This document shows positions 56,701 through 64,000 of a DNA stretch of 64,000 bases, in pieces. Every line of letters begins with the position of its first letter. Within the stretch, counting starts at the first letter, position 1. The position numbers and the translations under genes are program-made. Under the pieces are notes generated by a model that was not told the origin of the DNA, made no database searches, and saw nothing but the letters and a program-made list of their open reading frames with translations. The DNA comes from Mycobacterium heckeshornense (GTDB taxonomy: Bacteria > Actinomycetota > Actinomycetes > Mycobacteriales > Mycobacteriaceae): assembly GCF_016592155.1 (NCBI RefSeq), contig NZ_AP024237.1:992001-1056000 (forward strand), read 5' to 3'.

Positions 56701-57599
56701 AGAAATCCGCTGCGGGTCCACAGCCGGCGGGCGATCGCGCCCATCAGGCCCACCTCGGTCAAAAACGCCGCCAGCGGGGCAAAGCCGGCTCGCTGGGTCT
56801 CGTGACGGTGTGCGCTGTGAAGCGCGGTCCGACGCGCCTGGCGCACGTTCAAACCGGCACGAGCGTAGGGGATCGGATTGGTGAATAGGTAGCGGAAAAA
56901 CAGGCCACCGAGCCCGTTGACGTTGGCCATGAACCATTTGTTGAGCCTGGGCATTTCGGCCACCCGCTTACGCAGGCCGTCGCGCGCGAACTGGATGTGA
57001 CGAGCCTCTTCGGTCACGTGAATCCGCATCAGCCGCTGGACCATTGGCTGTAGCTCAGGGTCGTCCATCATCTGCCGTTGCAGCGCGTCGAAGATCTCCT
57101 CGCCGATCAGCGCGGCCACCCACAGCATCGCACCGCGGAACACCAGCGGCAGGGCGTTGATGACGATCCGGTGATACAGCCGCGGACGCACCGGCCTGGC
57201 CCCGACCCGCTCGATGGCCTTGCCGAACATCACCATATGCCGGGTTTCGTCACCGAGTTCGGTCAACGCATAGTGCGACTCGGACGCCGTCGGGTCCTCA
57301 TGCATGAGCCTGCGCAGCAGGGCCTGGTTGAGGATGTTCTCGAACCAGATTCCCGCCGAGAGCGTGTTGACGAATTCCTGGCGGGACAGTTCGATGCGCT
57401 GCGCGCGTGTCATCTGATCCCACAACGGTGTGCCGTATAGCGACACGGTCTTGGGCGGCAAGTAGAACTTGTCCGGGTCGAGCGGGGCGTCCCAGTCGAT
57501 GTCGACGACCGGCGCGTAGGACTTCTTCACCGACCCCTTCAGCAGGCGCTGGGAGAACTCTTCGCGACCAGGTGCGCTTGGCTTCACCGAAGTGGTCAT
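56697..57599 (-). CDS. AurF-like di-iron oxygenase (second copy)
   Basis: The product is 300 aa, starting MTTSVKPSAPGREE. Di-iron ligands are E87, E118-x2-H121, E167 or E168, then H194-x3-E198-x2-H201, the same spacing as in the gene at 5174. The N-terminus KSYAPVVDIDWDAPLDPD resembles NPYTDIDWDSPD of the first copy. It is translationally coupled to the monooxygenase-DUF4873 gene, suggesting joint oxidation of one substrate. A palindrome shared with the first copy lies 86 bp upstream. Confidence 0.85.
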   Translation of the reverse strand: MTTSVKPSAPGREEFSQRLLKGSVKKSYAPVVDIDWDAPLDPDKFYLPPKTVSLYGTPLWDQMTRAQRIELSRQEFVNTLSAGIWFENILNQALLRRLMHEDPTASESHYALTELGDETRHMVMFGKAIERVGARPVRPRLYHRIVINALPLVFRGAMLWVAALIGEEIFDALQRQMMDDPELQPMVQRLMRIHVTEEARHIQFARDGLRKRVAEMPRLNKWFMANVNGLGGLFFRYLFTNPIPYARAGLNVRQARRTALHSAHRHETQRAGFAPLAAFLTEVGLMGAIARRLWTRSGFL

Positions 57600-57685
57600 G
57601 GTGCCGCTTCTCCTCATCGCTCGACTGTGCATCGCATCGTCGTTGCCGGGATGTCTCGACGGTAGAAACCACCGACGCAAAATGT

Positions 57686-57702
57686 CAATACCTTTGGTAT
57701 CG
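57686..57702 (-). promoter_or_regulatory. Palindromic operator-like element upstream of AurF-like gene 2
   Basis: Read on the minus strand: CGATACCAAAGGTATTG, containing the perfect 5-3-5 palindrome ATACC-N3-GGTAT. It matches 5113-5129 at 13 of 17 positions, all mismatches being in the spacer or one palindrome base. Same orientation relative to its gene. Confidence 0.55.
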
Positions 57703-57783
57703 GGTACTTCAGGTCTCGCCTACTTGCAGGCGCCGGGTTGGCCGGCTCGGGTAGGCCCCACCCGCATTAAGCTGTGCTCGCAA

Positions 57784-58533
57784 ATGGCCAGTCGGCATAT
57801 CCACGTCATCGGCATCGGGGCCGGAGACCCCGGATACCTGACGGTCCAAGCCATCGAGGCGCTCAACGACACCCAGGTCTTCTTCGCGATGGACAAGGGT
57901 GAGGCAAAGCGCGATCTGGTGGCCTTGCGTCGTGAGATCTGCGCGCGGTTCATCCGCGAGCCGGGTTACCGCTTCGTCGAGTTGCCTGACCCGCCGCGGG
58001 CCAAGGACGCCCGCTACCGGGAGGCGGTGTGCGACTGGCATGCGGCACGGGCACGGGTGTGGGCCAGCGCGATCGCCACCGAGCTCGCCCCGGGAGAGGT
58101 GGGGGCATTTTTGGCCTGGGGCGACCCGTCGCTGTATGACAGCACCCTGCGCATCCTCGCGGCGGTGGCCGCCGAAACCGACATCAGCTATGACGTGATC
58201 CCGGGCATCACCGCCGTGCAGGCACTGACGGCGCGGCACCGCATTCCGCTCAACGACGTCGGTGAACCGGTGTTGATCACCACTGGCCGGCAGCTGCGTG
58301 CCCACGGGTTGTCCGGCTCGGCGGTGGTCATGCTCGACGCCGACTGCTCGTTTCGGGTCTGCCCGCCCGATACCCGGATTTGGTGGGGCGCCTATCTGGG
58401 CACCGACGACGAGCTACTGCTTTCCGGCACCGTTGCCGAGGTGGGGGAGCGGATCGCGGCGCTGCGCGCCAAGGCCCGCGCCCGGCACGGCTGGATCATG
58501 GACACCTATCTAGTGCGCGCCGCCGCCGAGTGA
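57784..58533 (+). CDS. cobF: Precorrin-6A synthase (deacetylating) CobF
   Basis: The product is 249 aa, starting MASRHIHVIGIGAGDPGYLT, the SAM-binding start of tetrapyrrole methylases. Other motifs are AFLAWGDPSLYDSTLRIL and VIPGITAVQALTARHRIPLN. CobF methylates C1 of precorrin-5 with loss of the acetyl fragment in aerobic cobalamin synthesis. The gene is absent from M. tuberculosis. No cobalamin riboswitch was seen in the 184 bp upstream. Its stop overlaps the decayed convergent gene. Confidence 0.93.
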   Translation: MASRHIHVIGIGAGDPGYLTVQAIEALNDTQVFFAMDKGEAKRDLVALRREICARFIREPGYRFVELPDPPRAKDARYREAVCDWHAARARVWASAIATELAPGEVGAFLAWGDPSLYDSTLRILAAVAAETDISYDVIPGITAVQALTARHRIPLNDVGEPVLITTGRQLRAHGLSGSAVVMLDADCSFRVCPPDTRIWWGAYLGTDDELLLSGTVAEVGERIAALRAKARARHGWIMDTYLVRAAAE

Positions 58534-59045
58534 TTCAAGCGCGCGGTAGGCCTGCCACGCCTTGGCGATACCGAATTCGGCGACCAGCACAAGCACCGCG
58601 CGGACCTGTGCCATGCCGGCGCCGTGACCCAGTGCCGAATCGACGTGCAAGGCAAACGACTCGTCCAGTGTCCCGTTGAGAACGTCGGTGGCGATGGTGC
58701 ACAGTGCCGCTCGCGGACCGTCAGATCCGGTCGCCCCCACCTGTCGGTGTACTGCCGCTGGACGAAGCCGGCGAATTGGGCGTCCAGGCCGTCGATTTGG
58801 TGCAGTGTCGTCGCGTCCACCTCAAGACGGTCACCGTGCTGCGGATCGGGCGCGCCGGTGTCATCGATCTCAGCGAGCGCAATGAGTGCCTCAGCCGCGG
58901 TCGGGTATCCGACATACGGCGCAAGGTGGCGCACGGCTTCGCGGATCGAGGCGACGGAAACACCTTGGGACCGAGCCATTTCGACGTGGGTTTTGAGCGC
59001 AAAGCCGAGGCTGCGGGCGCACGGGCCGATAGCTGCCGCCTTCAT
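58510..59045 (-). pseudogene. Carboxymuconolactone decarboxylase/AhpD-like gene, frameshifted
   Basis: The start MKAAAIGPCARSLGFALKTH runs through VREAVRHLAP-like helices to WGRPDLTVRE. There a missing G (plus strand CC, 58707-58708) shifts the frame; it continues ALCTIATDVLNGTLDESFAL, HVDSALGHGAGMAQVRAVLV, to the stop at 58510. Restoring the base gives about 178 residues of an all-helical CMD-like protein. The usual CxxC pair of AhpD is not present. A sequencing error is possible. Confidence 0.7.
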
Positions 59046-59117
59046 GTGTCGGTTCTTCCCCGGGCCCGTCGCTCGGCAGCTAACCTCACCGGGCTGCTGC
59101 GTGGCAGGATCTAACCC

Positions 59118-59519
59118 ATGGGGCTGTTTGTTCTGCGCGCGGCACTGACCGGTTTCGCGCTGTGGGTAGTCACCTTGATCGTGCCCGGGATGAGCTTCGT
59201 CGGCGGAGACACCCGACTGCAACGGGTCGGCATCATCTTTGTCGTGGCGGTGATCTTCGGGCTGGTCAACGCATTCATCAAACCGATCGTGCAGATCCTG
59301 TCGATCCCGCTCTACATCGTCACGCTGGGCCTGTTTCACATCGTCGTCAACGCGTTCATGCTCTGGATCACGGCGTGGATCACCCGCCACACCACGCACT
59401 GGGGGTTGCACATCGACCATTTCTGGTGGACCGCAATCTGGGCGGCGATCGTGTTGTCGATCGTGAGCTGGGTGCTGTCGCTGGCGGTGCGCGACGTCAG
59501 CCGCGCCACGCGCGGATGA
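59118..59519 (+). CDS. Phage-holin-type four-helix membrane protein (superfamily IV)
   Basis: The product is 133 aa with four hydrophobic segments (about residues 3-23, 35-54, 60-85 and 95-123). The signature NAFIKPIVQILSIPLYIVTL is typical of the PF04020 membrane family annotated as mycobacterial holin. It is chromosomal and not part of a phage region. Its role is unknown. It lies 15 bp upstream of the Fpg-like gene. Confidence 0.85.
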   Translation: MGLFVLRAALTGFALWVVTLIVPGMSFVGGDTRLQRVGIIFVVAVIFGLVNAFIKPIVQILSIPLYIVTLGLFHIVVNAFMLWITAWITRHTTHWGLHIDHFWWTAIWAAIVLSIVSWVLSLAVRDVSRATRG

Positions 59520-59534
59520 CGGCACACTGGACAG

Positions 59535-60398
59535 ATGCCCGAACTTCCCGAAATCGAAGCGCTGGCGGACCATCTGCGCCGGCACGCGGTCGATTCGACG
59601 ATCGGCCGGGTCGACGTCGCGGCGTTTTCGGTGCTCAAGACCGTTGATCCGCCCATCACAGCGCTGCATGGCCGGGCCGTCGCCGGAGCCGAGCGGTGGG
59701 GCAAATATCTGGGTTTGCGGGTCGAGAATCTGTTTTTGATCGCCCACCTGTCGCGGGCGGGCTGGCTGCGCTGGTCAGACGGTCTGCCCGCCGCGCCGTT
59801 GCGCCCGGGCAAGGGACCGATAGCGCTGCGTGTCCACCTGGGCGTGCCCGGTCAGGCACCCGGCTTCGACCTCACCGAGGCCGGTACCCAAAAGCGGCTG
59901 GCGGTGTGGGTGGTCGACGATCCCGGCCAGGTGCCGGGCATCGCGGCGCTGGGCCCCGATGCGCTCGAGATCAGCCCTGACGATCTGGCCGGTCTGCTGG
60001 CCGGACAGAGCGGCCGGATCAAGACGGTGCTGACCGATCAGAAGGTCATCGCCGGTATCGGCAATGCCTACAGCGACGAAATCCTGCACGCCGCACAGAT
60101 CTCGCCGTTCGCCACGGCCGCGAAACTCTCACGTGAGCAGGTAGCCACGCTGCACGACGCGATGGTGTCGGTGCTGGGCGACGCCGTCGCTCGTTCGGTC
60201 GGTCAACAGGCCGCCACGCTCAAGGGCGAAAAGCGCTCCGGATTGCGAGTGCACGCCCGTACTGGTTTGCCGTGCCCGGTATGCGGGGACACCGTGCGCG
60301 AGGTCTCGTTCGCCGACAAGTCGTTTCAGTACTGTCCGACCTGCCAGACCGGCGGCAAGGTGTTGGCCGACCGACGGATGTCGCGACTGCTGAAGTAG
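59535..60398 (+). CDS. Full-length Fpg/Nei-family DNA glycosylase (Fpg2-like)
   Basis: The product is 287 aa with the intact catalytic N-terminus MPELPEIEAL (P2, E3), K57 in ERWGKYLGL, the H2TH segment KVIAGIGNAYSDEILHAAQI and a C-terminal zinc finger CPVCGDTV...YCPTCQTGG. It excises oxidised bases. In M. tuberculosis the orthologous locus Rv0944 encodes only a 158-aa C-terminal piece, so this is the complete ancestral form. It precedes an SDR gene by 13 bp. Confidence 0.93.
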   Translation: MPELPEIEALADHLRRHAVDSTIGRVDVAAFSVLKTVDPPITALHGRAVAGAERWGKYLGLRVENLFLIAHLSRAGWLRWSDGLPAAPLRPGKGPIALRVHLGVPGQAPGFDLTEAGTQKRLAVWVVDDPGQVPGIAALGPDALEISPDDLAGLLAGQSGRIKTVLTDQKVIAGIGNAYSDEILHAAQISPFATAAKLSREQVATLHDAMVSVLGDAVARSVGQQAATLKGEKRSGLRVHARTGLPCPVCGDTVREVSFADKSFQYCPTCQTGGKVLADRRMSRLLK

Positions 60399-60411
60399 CT
60401 ATGCTTCCCGG

Positions 60412-61161
60412 GTGACCCGCCAGAAGATCCTCATCACCGGTGCCAGCTCCGGTCTGGGCGCCGGGATGGCGCGACAGTTCGCCCTCAAAGGCCGCGACCT
60501 GGCGCTGTGCGCCCGTCGCACCGACCGGCTCGACGAGCTGAAAACCGAGTTGATGCAACAACATCCGAATATCACGGTGGCCGTCGCCGCGCTCGACGTC
60601 AATGACCACGAGCAGGTGCCGAAAGTGTTCGCCGAGCTTTCCGAGACGCTCGGCGGCCTCGACCGGATCATCGTCAACGCCGGTATCGGCAAGGGAGCGC
60701 CGCTGGGCACGGGCAAGCTGTGGGCCAACAAGGCGACTATCCAGACCAACCTGGTGGCGGCCCTGGTTCAGATCGAAACCGCTCTGGAGATGTTCAAGCA
60801 GGCCGGCTCCGGGCATCTGGTGCTCATCTCGTCGGTGCTCGGGGCCAAAGGAGTGCCCGGCGTCAAGGCCGCCTACGCCGCCAGCAAAGCCGGCATCCGC
60901 TCGCTGGGGGAATCGCTGCGCGCCGAATACCCGGGTGCCGCGATCAAGGTGTCGGTGATCGAGCCCGGCTACATCGAGTCGGAGATGACTGCCAAATCGG
61001 AGTCGACGTTGTTCATGGTGGACAACGAAACCGGTGTGCGGGCTCTGGTCAATGCCATCGAGCGCGAACCGGGCCGGGCCGCGGTGCCGTGGTGGCCGTG
61101 GGCGCCGATGGTGCAGCTGATGCGGGTGCTGCCGCCCCGGCTGACCAAGTACTTCGCCTGA
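60412..61161 (+). CDS. Short-chain dehydrogenase (Rv0945-like)
   Basis: The product is 249 aa from GTG 60412. SDR motifs are ITGASSGLGAGMARQF, VNAGIGKG, SSVLGAKGVPGVKAAYAASKAG (Ser and YxxxK) and VIEPGYIESEM. It reduces or oxidises an unknown carbonyl or alcohol with NADP. It corresponds to Rv0945. The C-terminus is basic and hydrophobic (PWWPWAPMVQLMRV), possibly membrane-associated. Confidence 0.9.
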   Translation: MTRQKILITGASSGLGAGMARQFALKGRDLALCARRTDRLDELKTELMQQHPNITVAVAALDVNDHEQVPKVFAELSETLGGLDRIIVNAGIGKGAPLGTGKLWANKATIQTNLVAALVQIETALEMFKQAGSGHLVLISSVLGAKGVPGVKAAYAASKAGIRSLGESLRAEYPGAAIKVSVIEPGYIESEMTAKSESTLFMVDNETGVRALVNAIEREPGRAAVPWWPWAPMVQLMRVLPPRLTKYFA

Positions 61162-61233
61162 GGTTTCGCCGAACGTGTAACCACGGCGAATTTCCGGGCA
61201 GGATTTCGCCATGAGTGCACGCTGGGCGCAGCG

Positions 61234-62898
61234 CTAGCCGGCCCGGCCGCGCTCCAGGCGGTAGCGGCGCACCAGCGCGTCGGTCGAGCTATCCGACTGC
61301 CGGTCCGGTGGCGCGTCACCGCTGATCACCGGCAGCAGCGCCTTGGCCTGCGTCTTGCCCAGTTCGACACCCCACTGGTCGAACGAGTCGATGCCCCACA
61401 CCACGCCCTCGGTGAACACCTGGTGCTCGTAGAGCGCGATCAGCTGTCCCAACACCGACGGGGTCAACCGGGTCGCCAGGATCGACGTGGTGGGCCGGTT
61501 GCCAGGCATTACCTTGTGCGGCACCACATCTGGGGGTGTGCCTTCGGCGGCGATCTCCTCGGCGGTCTTGCCGAAGGCCAGCACCTGGGTCTGGGCGAAG
61601 AAGTTGCTCATCAACAGATCATGCATGCTGCCCGTGCCATCGGCGTCCGGCAGGTCGTCGAGCGGTTGGGAAAAACCGATGAAATCGGCCGGTACCAGCC
61701 GTGTGCCCTGATGGAGCAGCTGGTAGAATGCATGCTGGCCGTTGGTTCCCGGCTCACCCCAATAGATTTCACCGGTATCGGTGGTGACCGGCGAGCCGTC
61801 CGCGCGGACCGACTTGCCGTTGGATTCCATGGTCAGCTGCTGCAGGTAGGCGGGGAACCGCGCCATGTCGTTTGAATACGGCAGCACGGCCCGCGACTGT
61901 GCGCCAAAGAAATTGGAGTACCACAATCCGATGAGCCCCAGCAAAGCCGGCGCGTTGGACTGCAGCGGTGCGCTCTTGAAATGCTGGTCAACGATGTGGA
62001 AACCGGACAGAAAGTCGGCGAACCGTTCTCGGCCCACGGCGGCCATTACCGAAATCCCGATCGCGGAGTCGACCGAATACCGCCCGCCGACCCAGTCCCA
62101 GAATCCAAACATGTTGGCGGTGTCGATGCCGAACTCCTCGACCAGCTTCTTGTTCGTCGAGACCGCCACGAAATGCTTGGCCACCGCGGCGTCGCCGAGT
62201 GCTTCGGTCAGCCACCGCCGCGCGGCGGTGGCATTGGTGAGCGTTTCCAGCGTGGAAAACGTTTTCGACGAAACAATGAAAAGCGTTGTGGCGGGGTCTA
62301 AGTCGGCTAGCTTCGCGGTCAGGTCCGCGGGGTCTACGTTGGACACGAAACGCGCCGAGATGCCGGCGTCGGCGTAGTGGCGCAGTGCCTGATACACCAT
62401 CACCGGACCGAGGTCCGAGCCGCCGATGCCGATGTTGACCACGCATTCGATACGTTTGCCGGTGGCGCCGGTCCACTCGCCGCTGCGCAGCCGGTCGGTG
62501 AAATCACCCATCGCGTCCAGCACCGCGTGCACGTCCTCGACGACGTTTTGGCCGTCGACGATCAGCTCGGCATCGCGCGGCAGGCGCAGCGCGGTGTGCA
62601 GCACCGCTCGGTTTTCCGAGGTGTTGATGTGCTTGCCGGCGAACATGTCGTCGCGGCGCTGCTCAAGGCGCGCCGCGCGCGCCAGCTCGACCAGCAGCCT
62701 GAGCGTCTCGCGGGTCACGCGGTGTTTGCTGTAGTCGATGTAGAGGTCGCCGACCGTGACCGTGAAATCGCGGCCGCGGTCAGGGTCGTCGGCGAACAGC
62801 TGGCGCAGGTGGGTGTCTTTGATCTCGTCGTGATGCCTGCGCAGAGCGTGCCACGCGCTGGTGGCGGAGATGTCAGGAATCTGTTGGACGGAGGTCAT
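61234..62898 (-). CDS. pgi: Glucose-6-phosphate isomerase
   Basis: The product is 554 aa. PGI signatures are visible: [75 protein letters not shown] and the C-terminal [20 protein letters not shown]. It interconverts glucose-6-phosphate and fructose-6-phosphate. It corresponds to Rv0946c. Confidence 0.97.
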   Translation of the reverse strand: MTSVQQIPDISATSAWHALRRHHDEIKDTHLRQLFADDPDRGRDFTVTVGDLYIDYSKHRVTRETLRLLVELARAARLEQRRDDMFAGKHINTSENRAVLHTALRLPRDAELIVDGQNVVEDVHAVLDAMGDFTDRLRSGEWTGATGKRIECVVNIGIGGSDLGPVMVYQALRHYADAGISARFVSNVDPADLTAKLADLDPATTLFIVSSKTFSTLETLTNATAARRWLTEALGDAAVAKHFVAVSTNKKLVEEFGIDTANMFGFWDWVGGRYSVDSAIGISVMAAVGRERFADFLSGFHIVDQHFKSAPLQSNAPALLGLIGLWYSNFFGAQSRAVLPYSNDMARFPAYLQQLTMESNGKSVRADGSPVTTDTGEIYWGEPGTNGQHAFYQLLHQGTRLVPADFIGFSQPLDDLPDADGTGSMHDLLMSNFFAQTQVLAFGKTAEEIAAEGTPPDVVPHKVMPGNRPTTSILATRLTPSVLGQLIALYEHQVFTEGVVWGIDSFDQWGVELGKTQAKALLPVISGDAPPDRQSDSSTDALVRRYRLERGRAG

Positions 62899-62916
62899 GG
62901 TTCGACCCTAGTGCGC

Positions 62917-63720
62917 TTAGGGCGACCGGAAGCGTCGCGGGAGCCGCAGATAGGAGCGAATGGCTTCGCTGTAGGGCCATCGGCCCGCGGCCAGCTGCTC
63001 ATCGAGATAGCGCTCGAACGGTATGGTGCCCACCGCATGCTCGGGTGTTAGGTTGCCGCCGCTCCGGTAGCCGCGAGAGATGCGACCGGGCAGCGGTAGC
63101 GACACCACCGGTCGTCGTTTGCCCACTGCTGCCAGATACCGCCGTGCCAGCTCGGCAATCGGTAGCACCTCGGGTCCGCCCATATCGGCGACCCGTCCGG
63201 CGGGACCGTCTAACGCGAGTTCGGCCAGGCGTGCACCTACCTCTCGAACGTCGATCGGCTGCACTCGCCACCCCGCCGGGACCATGAGAATCGGCGGTGT
63301 GGCCAGCATCCGCAGCGCAGCAGCGATCAAGTCGTGAAATTGAGTGGCGCGCAGTACCGTCCATGGCAACCCAGAGTCCATGATCAGCTGCTCGTCGGCG
63401 AGCTTGCGCCGGTAATAGCCGAGCGGTACTCGGTCGACCCCGACGATCGAAATGAAAACCACATGCGGCTTTCCGGCCGCAAGCGCAGCATCGACGACAT
63501 GGTGGGCCGGATCGACGCAGTGCACGATCGTGTCGACGCCCCGTATTGCCTCGGCGAGTCCTTCGCCGGTACGGACATCGCCCACCACATGGGGTGTGCG
63601 GCCGATCGAACGCAAACCCCGGCTAAGAACGCGTACCTGCGCTCCGGCGTCGAGAAGGCGTTCGCTGACGACGCGCCCGACCGTTCCGGTGCCACCGGTC
63701 ACCAGGATCAGCTCGGCCAC
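62917..63720 (-). CDS. NmrA/atypical SDR NAD(P)-binding protein
   Basis: The product is 267 aa from GTG 63720 (VAELILVTGGTGTVGRVVSE); the open frame extends upstream to 63801 without support. The nucleotide motif GGTGTVG, then VVGDVRTGEGLAEAIRGVDT and LPWTVLRATQFHD, place it in the NmrA-like atypical SDRs, often regulators or quinone reductases. No substrate can be given. It follows the chorismate mutase gene on the same strand. Confidence 0.82.
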   Translation of the reverse strand: MAELILVTGGTGTVGRVVSERLLDAGAQVRVLSRGLRSIGRTPHVVGDVRTGEGLAEAIRGVDTIVHCVDPAHHVVDAALAAGKPHVVFISIVGVDRVPLGYYRRKLADEQLIMDSGLPWTVLRATQFHDLIAAALRMLATPPILMVPAGWRVQPIDVREVGARLAELALDGPAGRVADMGGPEVLPIAELARRYLAAVGKRRPVVSLPLPGRISRGYRSGGNLTPEHAVGTIPFERYLDEQLAAGRWPYSEAIRSYLRLPRRFRSP

Positions 63721-63852
63721 GATGCGGCTGCTCAGGTGGACCCGCCGTTGTGTCCGCCGGCGGGCGGCACGGTCCCTAGCCTGGGGATCATCGACCGACA
63801 CAACCGGGCAATACCGGCTGTTCTCATGCGTCAGCCCGCCTGCTACTCGCGG

Positions 63853-64000
63853 CTAGTGCCCGAGGCGACCGCGGCCCATCCGAAGCAGCAGCATGGCCAG
63901 ATCTTTGCCGTCGGGACCAAGCTCGCTATAGCGCTCGATGACCTTCATTTCACGGCTGTGCACCAGCCGGGTGCCGCCGGAGGCCATCCGCAGCTTGCCG
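63853..64000 (-). CDS. Chorismate mutase C-terminal part (cut by window)
   Basis: About 48 C-terminal residues: KLRMASGGTRLVHSREMKVI, then ERYSELGPDGKDLAMLLLRM and GRGRLGH. They match the C-terminus of the AroQ-delta chorismate mutase Rv0948c, where this tail takes part in activation by DAHP synthase. The catalytic helices lie beyond the window. Confidence 0.9.
   Translation of the reverse strand, partial: GKLRMASGGTRLVHSREMKVIERYSELGPDGKDLAMLLLRMGRGRLGH

Noticed and set aside
57600..57783. Possible cobalamin riboswitch before cobF
   Set aside because: No B12-box-like sequence or fitting stems were seen. The region holds the palindrome and the promoter of the divergent AurF-like gene instead.
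59118..59519. Prophage segment indicated by the holin-like gene
   Set aside because: This membrane family is widespread on mycobacterial chromosomes and no other phage genes are near.

Overview
This is a high-GC actinobacterial chromosome segment that I read as Mycobacterium, most likely a slow-growing non-tuberculous species. Gene content and order follow the M. tuberculosis H37Rv interval Rv0877 to Rv0948c closely: sepH, serC, fprB, citA, gltA2, arfABC, prrBA, accD3, echA6, mntH, ku, ligD, pgi and chorismate mutase. It also carries a REP13E12-type HNH gene and many 4-nt ATGA/GTGA gene overlaps.

Region 1 (1-13.5 kb) is core housekeeping: a DUF3027 gene (cut by the window edge), a MarR/SpoU/DUF2537 run, sepH, serC, an AurF-like di-iron protein, fprB, a VOC protein, citA/pdxH and gltA2. 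A perfect CRP palindrome lies between serC and the di-iron gene. Region 2 (13.6-16.2 kb) is the arfABC (ompA) acid-adaptation locus. arfA is split by a 1284-bp IS3-family element with 4-bp target duplications, and removing the element restores the frame exactly. Region 3 (16.3-26.5 kb) holds prrBA, accD3, a glycosyltransferase/glycogen-debranching pair behind a perfect CIRCE (HrcA) operator, an MFS pump, echA6 and a metallo-hydrolase.

Region 4 (26.5-34 kb) is scarred: a transposase remnant, a 13E12 gene, an Rv0909/Rv0910-type toxin locus whose antitoxin is shortened to 26 codons, a decayed VOC gene, and beside tRNA-Arg(CCT) a hemA fragment joined tail-to-tail to an ABC-ATPase fragment. Region 5 (34-39 kb) is a minus-strand series: mntH, gamma-glutamyl cyclotransferase, poly-gamma-glutamate hydrolase-like protein, F420 oxidoreductase, and an upstream pair of dehydrogenases.

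Region 6 (39-44.2 kb) is a complete stressosome cassette (RsbR, RsbS, RsbT, RsbX) followed by an RsbU-type phosphatase with PAS, GAF and a fused kinase domain, with a divergent STAS antagonist. No sigma factor is nearby. Region 7 (44.2-54.4 kb) carries the NHEJ genes ku and ligD, separated by a four-gene polyol operon (two mannitol-type dehydrogenases, a HAD phosphatase, a PfkB kinase) that reads into ku.

Region 8 (54.4-64 kb) contains a second AurF-like protein coupled to an unusually short flavin monooxygenase-DUF4873 protein, then cobF, a frameshifted carboxymuconolactone-decarboxylase-like gene, a holin-like membrane protein, a full-length Fpg/Nei glycosylase, pgi and chorismate mutase. 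M. tuberculosis lacks cobF and keeps only a truncated Fpg2 here, so this window looks like the ancestral layout. The two AurF-like genes share an upstream palindrome (CGATACC-N3-GGTAYTG), suggesting a common regulator.
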